Below are positions 56,025-64,000 of a stretch of DNA of 64,000 nt, in pieces (the first letter of the stretch is position 1; every line of letters begins with the position of its first letter). Origin of the DNA: WLMZ01 sp038227995 (lineage in GTDB: Bacteria; Actinomycetota; Acidimicrobiia; Acidimicrobiales; Ilumatobacteraceae). The notes beneath the pieces are model-generated. The model saw nothing but the letters and a program-made list of their open reading frames with translations, was not told where the DNA came from and made no database searches. Position numbers and translations under genes: made by a program. The stretch covers positions 62,001 through 126,000 of the forward strand of contig JBBRPP010000009.1 in assembly GCA_038227995.1 (NCBI GenBank). Direction: 5' to 3'.

Positions 56025-56811
56025 ACCCCTCGTCCTCAGCGCGGTCCACGAACCCGGCATCGCAGTCCTCACGCTCAATCGCCCCGACCAACTGAACGCG
56101 TGGGGCGACGACATGTCCGCCGAGTTCTTCGTCGCGCTCGACGCCGCGGTCGCCGACAAGTCGGTCCGTGTCATCGTCATCACTGGCGCGGGCAAGGGCT
56201 TCTGCGCCGGCGCCTCGATGACCGCCCTCAACGCGATCCGCGCCAACCCCGCGGGCGGTGCCGGGCCGGCCACGGGCGTGCGCCGCCTGACCGAGTTGGC
56301 CTCGGCCCCGAAGCCGATCATCGCATCGATCAACGGCGCGGCCGCAGGTGTGGGCTTCGTGCTCGCCCTCTATTGCGATCTGCGCTTCACCACGACCGCA
56401 GCCAAGTTCACGACATCGTTCGCTCGACGTGGTCTGATCGCCGAGTACGGCAGTTCGTGGGCGCTACCGCGCCTCGTCGGGATGACGCGGGCGATGGATC
56501 TGCTGATTTCCGGGCGTGTCATCACGGGCGACGAGGCGGCGACGATGGGTCTGGTCAATGCTGCGCTCGAACCCGATGCGCTGAACGATCACGTGATGGC
56601 GTACGCCACCGACATCGCGGTCAACGGATGCCCGACCAGTTGGTCCATCATGAAGCGCCAGGTGTACGGCGACTCGATCCGCTCACTCGACGATGCGACA
56701 ACCGATGCGATCGACCTGATGAACGCATCGGTCGCCCGCGCCGACTTCCAGGAAGGCGTGCAGAGCTTCCTCGACCGTCGCCCACCGGCGTTCGCCCCCT
56801 ACTCGGCCTGA
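56017..56811 (+). CDS. enoyl-CoA hydratase/isomerase family protein
   Basis: 264 aa, ATG at 56017 with an 8-base overlap with lgt. Crotonase fold: NRPDQLNAWGDDM, GAGKGFCAGASM near 62-73, and the oxyanion-hole segment INGAAAGVGFVLALYCDLRF near 105-124. The first catalytic Glu of true hydratases is not obvious. It probably acts on an enoyl or related CoA ester in fatty-acid breakdown. Confidence 0.82.
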   Translation: MTEPLVLSAVHEPGIAVLTLNRPDQLNAWGDDMSAEFFVALDAAVADKSVRVIVITGAGKGFCAGASMTALNAIRANPAGGAGPATGVRRLTELASAPKPIIASINGAAAGVGFVLALYCDLRFTTTAAKFTTSFARRGLIAEYGSSWALPRLVGMTRAMDLLISGRVITGDEAATMGLVNAALEPDALNDHVMAYATDIAVNGCPTSWSIMKRQVYGDSIRSLDDATTDAIDLMNASVARADFQEGVQSFLDRRPPAFAPYSA

Positions 56812-56819
56812 TCCGACGC

Positions 56820-56891
56820 ACAACACGACAGTTCTGGGCACGTTTGGCCTTCAGCGACCAGGCGTGTTGTCACACGAAAGTTGCCCAGAAC
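56820..56891. repeat. interlocked inverted-repeat element between convergent genes
   Basis: ACAACACG (56820-56827) pairs with CGTGTTGT (56863-56870) and GTTCTGGGCA (56831-56840) pairs with TGCCCAGAAC (56882-56891). The arms are interleaved (A, B, A', B'), so both stems can form only as a pseudoknot or as alternatives. It lies in the 109-base gap between convergent genes. Confidence 0.55.
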
Positions 56892-56920
56892 GGACGATCC
56901 GCCTGATCGAGACGGGCAGG

Positions 56921-57822
56921 TCAGCCGAGGCTGCGCAGCTTCGCGGCAAGGTCCTCGGGGATCACGGGGTTGAAGAACTCACCGCACGCGACCTCGGCAG
57001 CGGCGATGAAACGAGACACGCCTGCGCTGCGCCAGGGTGAGACGATCTCGATCTGCAACCACGCGTCGGGGTAGTCGTCGGCTGCGTTCGGTGTCGTCGG
57101 CCGCTGCATCATCCACATCATGTACGGCAGCGGTTGGTCGTAGAGGCGATCGAGGCGAGCGAACACATCGACGAGCAGAGCGGCGAGGTCGTCGCGGCCC
57201 TGCTCGTCGAGGCCGGCCAGATCGGGCACTCGCGCGCGGGGGGCGAGCGTGAGTGCGATCGGATGGGTCGGCGCATACGGCACATAGGCCTGCCACGTGT
57301 CGTTGCTGACGACCGAACGTTGGCCCGGCTGAGCGTCGGGCTCCCAGCCGGACGAGAAGATCTGGCGCGGTCGATCGGGGACGTGGTCGTAGGCGTAGAT
57401 CTGTCCGTGTGGATGAGCGATCGTGGCCCCGACCTCCGCGCCCCGGTTCTCGAACACGAGCACGAAGTCGACATCGTTTCGTGAACCGAGCTCGCCCGTG
57501 CGCTCGGCCCACAGATCGATCACCTTGCGCACCCCGGCGGAGCCGAGCGACCAGAACGTGGCGTCGTGCTCAGAGGTGTAGAGCACGACCTCGCACCGAT
57601 CACCGGACATCGCCGGCCAGCGATTTCGAAACCAACGCACGTCATATGGATCGGGGGCCTCGAGGCCGCCCGGACAGAACGGGCAGCCGCTGCTCGGCAG
57701 GTTCGGCCGCGCCTGTCGCGAGCCGACCACGTGAACGGTCGTGCCGAGGTGCACATCGATTCGTTTGTCGGTAGCCGGCTCGTCGATCACATTCGCGCCC
57801 GTCGGGTCGGGAAGGACCTCTG

Positions 57823-57826
<4 letters not shown>
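56921..57826 (-). CDS. galT: galactose-1-phosphate uridylyltransferase
   Basis: 301 aa from ATG 57826, overlapping the ABC ATPase stop by four bases. CPFCPGG near residues 48-54 could bind zinc, followed by FRNRWPAM, FENRG and the nucleophilic histidine region HPHGQ at 138-142. GalT exchanges UMP between UDP-glucose and galactose-1-phosphate. It is last in the leftward run with the MalK-type ATPase and the DeoR regulator. Confidence 0.9.
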
Positions 57827-58901
<1,075 letters not shown>

Positions 58902-58902
<1 letters not shown>

Positions 58903-59762
58903 CATCTTCTCCTTCGAAGATCGAGCGACGCGAGATCGGGCTCGCTGGGATCGGCAATGAGGACACGCGCGACGTGTTCGTCGAGTGCGTCCTGGGCAGC
59001 TCTGGAGATCCCTGCATCTGTCACGACGGTGTCCGCCTGGTGCAGCGGGGCGATCGAGCTGAGACCGGTGACGTTCCATTTCGTGTGGTCGGCGAGCACG
59101 ACGAGACGTTGAGTCGCCTCCGCGAATGCGCGGTTGGTCTCGGCCTCCATCAGGTTCGGCGTCGTGAATCCCGCGCGTGAGCTCATGCCGTGCACGCCCA
59201 TGAACACTGCATCGAAATGCAGTGTGCGCAAGGCTTGCACGGCGACAGGTCCGACCAACGCGTCGGACGGAGTGCGTGCGCCACCGGTGAGGATCACCGT
59301 TCGATCAGCTCGCTGACTCTGGTGCAAAACCTCGGCGACGCGGATCGAGTTGGTGACGACGATCAGGTCGGCGATCTCGGTGAGGTGATACGCCAGCTGC
59401 CATGTCGTGGTGCCCGCAGTGACGCCGATCGCGGTGCCGGATCGCACCAACGTTCCGGCTGCCCGCGCAATCGCGATCTTCTCATCCGTGTTGCGCAACG
59501 ACTTGGCCGCAAACCCCGGCTCATCCGCGCTGCGATCGTTCAACGCCGTTGCTCCGCCGTGCACCTTCTCGATCAGCCCCGCCTCGGCAAGCGAGTCGAG
59601 ATCGCGTCGAATCGTCATGTCGCTGACGCCGAGTTGGGCCGCGAGTTCGGTCACCCGAACAGCACCCCGCTGGCGGATCTCGGTGAGGATCACCTCGTGC
59701 CGCTGGCGAGCCAGGGCGCGCGACGCGGTCAACTCGTTGTTCGACCCACCCGGCGCAGCCAC
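58902..59762 (-). CDS. DeoR family transcriptional regulator
   Basis: 286 aa with GTG start. N-terminal winged helix (RQRHEVILTEIRQRGAVRVTELAAQLGVSDMTIRRDLD, residues about 20-57) and the DeoR sugar-phosphate-binding fold with TAGTTTWQLAYHL near 112-124 and MGVHGMSSRAGFTTPN. Such proteins usually sense a phosphorylated sugar. It is upstream of the ATPase and galT and probably controls both directions. Confidence 0.9.
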
Positions 59763-59879
59763 GATCAGTACTGTGCCGGAAGTCGTTCAGAAAGTCAACA
59801 GAATCAAACGTCATTTGTGAGACAGATGTTCGATTGTCGGGCCTTGCGTCGGAAATTGTTTGATAATGCGCGCCGACCC

Positions 59880-59908
59880 TTGACATTGCGTTCACAGTCA
59901 TGTCATAT
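59880..59908 (+). promoter_or_regulatory. promoter of the galactoside transport operon
   Basis: TTGACA (59880-59885) and TCATAT (59903-59908) are 17 bases apart; CATATT at an 18-base spacing is an alternative. It points toward the solute-binding gene at 59980, leaving a leader of about 65 bases. Confidence 0.6.
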
Positions 59909-59917
59909 TTCGTTCAC
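59886..59917 (+). repeat. direct repeat TTNCGTTCAC across the transport promoter
   Basis: TTGCGTTCAC (59886-59895) and TTTCGTTCAC (59908-59917) are 22 bases apart, about two helical turns, one between -35 and -10 and one after -10. They are candidate DeoR operators. Confidence 0.45.
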
Positions 59918-59979
59918 TTCGGGGGGAGTAAGGGTCCGCCGCAGCTATCCATCACACCAATCAACAACAAGGGGGAGAT

Positions 59980-61416
59980 GTGTCGGAGAACTCCGAGCAT
60001 TCACCAAACCCGCGCGATGTCGGGTTTTCCATCAACCGCCGCCAGGTGCTCCTGGGAAGCGGCGCCATGGGCGTCGCAGCCCTGCTCGCCGCCTGCGGCA
60101 GCGACAAGAAGGCAGCAACCACGACCACAGCTGCAGCACCGACGACGACTGCGGCCGCACCGGCCACGACCGCCGGCGGGGCGGACACGACCGCCGCTCC
60201 TGCCACCACCGGCGCGCCGGCAACGACCAGCGCAGGTTCGGACACGACGGCAGCGGGGACTCCGTCGGCGGGCCAGGTGACGTTCGGTTCGAACTACAGC
60301 GATGACAAGGTCAAGCAGGCCTTGGCCGCTGCGGTCAAGACGACCGGTCTCGACGTCAAGATCAACACGACGGATCACAACAGCTACCAGGACAACATCA
60401 CCAACTACCTCGCCCAACCCGACGACGTGCTCAGCTGGTTCGCCGGATACCGCATGCGCTTCTTCGCGGCGAAGGGTCTCGTCGGCGACGTCTCCGATGT
60501 GTGGTCCAAGCTGACCGACGACGCCGACAGCTTCAAGACGGCGAGCACGGGTGACGATGGCAAGCAGTACTTCGTGCCCTTCTACTACTACCCATGGGCT
60601 GTCCACTACCGCAAGAGCGTGTTCGCCGAGAAGGGCTACACCGTGCCGACGAACAAGGCCGAGCTCGTCGCCCTGGCGACGAAGATGAAGGCCGATGGAC
60701 TGATCCCGTTCGCCTACGCCAACGACGGCAAGTGGCCGGTGATGGGCACCTTCGACATCTTGAACATGCGCATCAACGGCTACAAGTACCACGTCGATCT
60801 GCTCGCCGGCAAAGAGAAGTGGACCGACCCGAAGACCAAGGCCGTGTTCACCGAATGGGCTGCGTTGCTGCCCTTCCACCAGGACAGCCCGAACGGACGC
60901 ACATGGCAGGAAGCCGCAACCTCGCTGGAGAAGAAGGAAGCCGGCATGTACTACCTCGGCACGTTCGTCGCAACGAACTCGACCGATCAGACGTACCTCG
61001 ACGACCTCGACTTCTTCAACTTCCCTGCGCTCGATGACGCGATCGGTGCCGACGCGCTCGACGCACCGATCGACGGCTTCATGATGGCCGCCAAGCCGAA
61101 GAACGAAGAGGGTGCCAAAGCACTGCTCGCCAAGCTCGGCGGCCCCGACACGATCAACGCCTTCTTGAAGATCGAGGGTGCCAGCGTCGCGGTCAACAGC
61201 AAGGCCGACACGTCGGGTTACACCAAGATCCAGGCCAAGTCGGCAGAGCTCGTGAGCAAGGCGAAGAACATCGCCCAGTTCCTCGACCGCGACACCAGCC
61301 CCGACTTCGTCAAGAACGTGATCCAGGATGCGTTCGCCGGCTTCGTGGCCGATCCGACCACGATCGACGACGTGCTGTCCAGCATCGAGTCGCAGAAGTC
61401 GCAGTACCTGAGCTGA
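59980..61416 (+). CDS. sugar-binding lipoprotein of ABC transporter
   Basis: 478 aa, GTG start with AAGGGGGAG upstream. A twin-arginine signal (NRRQVLLGSGAMGVAALLAAC) ends in a lipobox with Cys39, then a Thr/Ala-rich stretch and an extracellular solute-binding family 1 fold, including FVPFYYYPWAVHYRKSVF near 195-210 and GSLKWP-like substrate-cleft residues. It delivers a sugar, probably a galactoside, to the permeases encoded next. Confidence 0.88.
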   Translation: MSENSEHSPNPRDVGFSINRRQVLLGSGAMGVAALLAACGSDKKAATTTTAAAPTTTAAAPATTAGGADTTAAPATTGAPATTSAGSDTTAAGTPSAGQVTFGSNYSDDKVKQALAAAVKTTGLDVKINTTDHNSYQDNITNYLAQPDDVLSWFAGYRMRFFAAKGLVGDVSDVWSKLTDDADSFKTASTGDDGKQYFVPFYYYPWAVHYRKSVFAEKGYTVPTNKAELVALATKMKADGLIPFAYANDGKWPVMGTFDILNMRINGYKYHVDLLAGKEKWTDPKTKAVFTEWAALLPFHQDSPNGRTWQEAATSLEKKEAGMYYLGTFVATNSTDQTYLDDLDFFNFPALDDAIGADALDAPIDGFMMAAKPKNEEGAKALLAKLGGPDTINAFLKIEGASVAVNSKADTSGYTKIQAKSAELVSKAKNIAQFLDRDTSPDFVKNVIQDAFAGFVADPTTIDDVLSSIESQKSQYLS

Positions 61417-61429
61417 GTACTGTCGCACC

Positions 61430-62407
61430 ATGTCGACAGACGTGACAGAGGCGGCGCCCCCCAACCGGGGGCGCCGTCGTCGCTACAGCCAACTGTCGTT
61501 CAAGGACAAGGTCTGGCTGTGTCTCATGGTCGGCGTCCCGACCGTCATCCACATCGTCTTCGTGTGGGTGCCGGCGATCGCCACCATCATCTTGTCGTTC
61601 ACGAAGTGGGACGGCATCAAGCTCGGCTCGTGGAACGCCGTCGGCTTCAAGAACTACTGGGCGATCTTCACGATCTTCGACAGCAAGTTCTTCCCCGCCC
61701 TGTTCAACAACCTGGTCCTGTTGATCTTCCTGAGCGTCTGCAGCCTCGTGGGCATCCTGCTCGCCTATCTGCTCGACAAGGGCGTGAGGGGCTCGCGGAT
61801 CTATCAGAGCATCTACTACTTCCCGGTCGTGCTCTCGCTGGCCGTTGTCGGGTTCATCTGGAAGAGCGTGATGTTCTCCCAGTCGCAGGGTCTGCTCAAC
61901 GTCGGACGCACGAAGCCGATCGACTTCGTCGGCGACTCGCACAAGCTCTTCGTCTTCCATCTTCCGTTCCTCGATACGCCGTTGGGTCTGAGCAAGAACT
62001 TCGCCGCGTTGCTGATCGCGATGGCGTGGCGCCACATCGGCTACGTGATGGTGCTGTACCTCGCCGGTCTGAAGAGCGTCGACCCATCGTTGCGTGAAGC
62101 CAGTTCGATCGACGGTTGCAACGAATGGCAGACGTTCCGTCAGGTCGTGTTCCCCGTCATGAAGCCGATCAACGTCGTCGTGCTCGTCATCACCGTGATC
62201 GAAGCTCTCCGCGCGTTCGACATCATCGTCGCCCTCAAGGAGCCCATCGGCACGTCGGTGCTGGGCGTGCTCGTCAAGAACAACCTCGTCGGCGAGGGCG
62301 GCGGCCAGGTCGGCCTGGGATCGGCCTACGGCGTGATCCTGCTCCTGCTGTGTCTCGGGTTCATCATCTGGTATCTCATCAACAACTACCGAGAGCAGGA
62401 CCCGTGA
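61430..62407 (+). CDS. sugar ABC transporter permease (MalF type)
   Basis: 325 aa, ATG at 61430. Membrane segments begin after an Arg-rich N-terminus (residues 1 to about 22). The permease loop EASSIDGCNEWQTFRQVVFPVMKP near 222-245 is the EAA motif that contacts the ATPase. It forms the membrane channel with the following gene product. Confidence 0.9.
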   Translation: MSTDVTEAAPPNRGRRRRYSQLSFKDKVWLCLMVGVPTVIHIVFVWVPAIATIILSFTKWDGIKLGSWNAVGFKNYWAIFTIFDSKFFPALFNNLVLLIFLSVCSLVGILLAYLLDKGVRGSRIYQSIYYFPVVLSLAVVGFIWKSVMFSQSQGLLNVGRTKPIDFVGDSHKLFVFHLPFLDTPLGLSKNFAALLIAMAWRHIGYVMVLYLAGLKSVDPSLREASSIDGCNEWQTFRQVVFPVMKPINVVVLVITVIEALRAFDIIVALKEPIGTSVLGVLVKNNLVGEGGGQVGLGSAYGVILLLLCLGFIIWYLINNYREQDP

Positions 62408-63315
62408 GCACCACCACCCTCACCACCGTGCGGCGCAAGCCGGGGTACTCGCGGTTCTTCCGGATCCTGACCTACACGTTCCTCACCGGCGTCGCGCTCG
62501 CCTGGCTCGTCCCCGTGGTCGGCGCGGTGTACGCATCGTTCCGGCCGTACTCGGAGACGCAGAAGAAGGGCATCTTCTCGTGGCCCAGCAAGCTGTCGTT
62601 CTCCAATTACACCAACGCGTGGAAACAGGGCGGCATGGGTGGAGTCCACGGCACGTTCGCCAACACGGCCTTCATCGTGCTGCCATCCATCGTCCTGATC
62701 CTGCTGCTGTCGAGCATGATGGCGTTCGCTGTCAGCCGCTTCACGTGGCGCTTCAACGTGACGCTGCTGCTGATCTTCACGGCCGGCAACCTGCTGCCGG
62801 CGCAAGTGATCTTCAAGCCACTCTTCACGATGTTCCAACACATCCCGTGGCCCAACTTCCTCAGCGACTCCGACTCCGGCGACCTGCTCGGCACGAAGAT
62901 CGCGGTGATCATCATCCACGTCGCGTTCCAGACCGGCTTCTGCACGTTCGTGCTCAGCAACTACATGAAGACGATCCCGAAGGAGCTCAACGAGGCAGCG
63001 CTCGTCGACGGCGCCAGCGTTCCCCGCCAGTTCTTCCAGATCATCCTGCCGCTGTGCCGGCCTGCCCTGGCAGCATTGGCGACGCTCGAGTTCACGTGGT
63101 TGTACAACGACTTCTTCTGGGCCGTCGTGCTGCTCAACCAGGGCAGCCAACGACCGATCACGTCGTCGATCGCCAACCTTGGCGGCCAGTTCTTCAGCAA
63201 CGACAACCTCATCGCCGCGGCGTCCATGATCATCGCGATGCCGACCCTTGCGGTGTACCTTGCGATGCAGAAGCAGTTCATCAGCGGGCTCACACTCGGT
63301 GCCAGCAAGGGGTAA
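62404..63315 (+). CDS. sugar ABC transporter permease (MalG type)
   Basis: 303 aa, GTG at 62404 overlapping the MalF-type stop by four bases. Six membrane segments and the EAA motif NEAALVDGASVPRQFFQIILPL near 196-217 with a C-terminal TLGASKG. It pairs with the 61430 product; the ATPase for both is encoded leftward. Confidence 0.9.
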   Translation: MSTTTLTTVRRKPGYSRFFRILTYTFLTGVALAWLVPVVGAVYASFRPYSETQKKGIFSWPSKLSFSNYTNAWKQGGMGGVHGTFANTAFIVLPSIVLILLLSSMMAFAVSRFTWRFNVTLLLIFTAGNLLPAQVIFKPLFTMFQHIPWPNFLSDSDSGDLLGTKIAVIIIHVAFQTGFCTFVLSNYMKTIPKELNEAALVDGASVPRQFFQIILPLCRPALAALATLEFTWLYNDFFWAVVLLNQGSQRPITSSIANLGGQFFSNDNLIAAASMIIAMPTLAVYLAMQKQFISGLTLGASKG

Positions 63316-63318
63316 TTC

Positions 63319-64000
63319 GTGTTGATCCATCTCACTGGCGCCGGCACCAGTGTCGTGATCGACCTCTCCGCCGGCGTCCCCACGGTGCGCCACTGGGGAG
63401 CGTTGCTCGACCCGTCGACCGATCTCGATGCACTCGTCGCGGCGACCGTGCGGCCGATCGCCAACGGCATGCTCGACGTCGAGCCACTCATCTCGCTCGT
63501 GCCGGAACACGGCAGCGGATTCGCCGGGCGGCCGGGCCTCGCCGGACACCGCCGCGCCGGTCGGCACTGGTCGCCACGATTCACTTACGAGTCACACGTC
63601 CATGACGGCAGCAGTGTCGTGGCCGTGGCCGTCGACCCGGTGGCGCAGTTGCGGATCACATCCACGATCGCGCTCGGTGATGTCCTCTCGGTTCGGTTGG
63701 CGCTCACCAACACACACGCCGAGGATCGGTACCTGCTCGATCGATTCGCCATCACGCTGCCAGTCCCGGCGCAAGCGCGAGAGCTGCTGCAATTCACGGG
63801 CCGCTGGACGCGGGAACTGCACCCCTACCGGCTGCCGTTCGAGCGCGGCGCGTTCACCGCCGAGAACCGTCGCGGACGCACGTCGCACGAGCACGCGCCA
63901 CTCGTGTTCGTCGGCACGCCGGCGTTCACCGAATGGGACGGCGAGGTGTGGGGCACGCACCTCGCATGGAGCGGCAACCACGAAATGCTGGCAGAGGTCC
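63319..64000 (+). CDS. alpha-galactosidase (GH36), partial
   Basis: GTG at 63319 with AAGGGG upstream; the gene runs off the right edge after 227 codons. The visible N-terminal part has VRHWGALLD, PEHGSGFAGRPGLAGHR, and TFTGRWTRELHPYRLPF-like and NRRGRTSHEHAP segments, all typical of the beta-sandwich N-domain of GH36 alpha-galactosidases. The catalytic barrel is outside the window. It would release galactose from the imported sugar and so fits galT and the transporter. Confidence 0.8.
   Translation, partial: MLIHLTGAGTSVVIDLSAGVPTVRHWGALLDPSTDLDALVAATVRPIANGMLDVEPLISLVPEHGSGFAGRPGLAGHRRAGRHWSPRFTYESHVHDGSSVVAVAVDPVAQLRITSTIALGDVLSVRLALTNTHAEDRYLLDRFAITLPVPAQARELLQFTGRWTRELHPYRLPFERGAFTAENRRGRTSHEHAPLVFVGTPAFTEWDGEVWGTHLAWSGNHEMLAEV

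Overview
The window is high-GC, densely packed bacterial chromosome with many GTG starts and 1- or 4-base stop/start overlaps. The gene content points to Actinomycetota: a PAC2-family protein, a Ku/LigD end-joining system, an RsbV/RsbW/SigB switch, inositol-phosphate synthase and a Tat-type lipoprotein solute-binding protein. A CRLADTR-type surface protein and several amidohydrolase/SDR catabolic genes suggest Acidimicrobiia (an Ilumatobacter-like organism); that finer placement is inference. I saw no rRNA, tRNA, CRISPR array, prophage or intact insertion sequence.

Layout. 1-4.1 kb: amino-acid enzymes (aminotransferase, SerC, MetY) and PAC2. 4.1-4.6 kb: a truncated accessory gene and a strong hairpin. 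4.7-9.8 kb: a catabolic cluster (two amidohydrolases, an SDR, an acetoacetate-decarboxylase-like protein) divergent from an IclR regulator, with a palindromic operator between them. 9.8-14.8 kb: ilvBNC on the minus strand, preceded by a branched-chain leader peptide and terminator (attenuator) and followed without a gap by two nucleotidyltransferase-like genes and a small partner. 15.2-22.4 kb: TrmO-like protein, acyl-CoA synthetase, dehydrogenase, CMD protein, biotin-carrier/carboxyltransferase fusion and TrpB2. 22.4-31.4 kb: a membrane-spanning Hsp70-like protein, LysR/Ino1, a D,D-carboxypeptidase, a ParDE pair and two exported proteins.

31.5-39.7 kb: a dehydratase, formyl-THF cyclo-ligase, flavin reductase, GlgX, and a non-homologous end-joining block (ATP-dependent ligase, Ku, LigD phosphoesterase-polymerase). 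39.7-45.0 kb: a general-stress block (HATPase, AI-2E transporter, RsbV, RsbW, SigB, Dps, BON-like protein, superoxide dismutase). Three sites of the form GTTT-N16-GGG(T/C)A lie before rsbV (two) and dps (one), so the sigma factor probably drives its own operon and dps. 45.0-56.8 kb: IlvD, a second dehydratase, YbaK, PurU, a sulfite-oxidase/cytochrome b561 pair, an M48 protease, a TPR/HD-GYP protein, ferredoxin, esterase, Lgt and enoyl-CoA hydratase.

56.9-64.0 kb: a galactoside-use locus. galT, a MalK-type ATPase and a DeoR regulator run leftward; a solute-binding lipoprotein, two permeases and the start of an alpha-galactosidase run rightward from a shared control region. Only one gap exceeds 300 bases (51753-52055).
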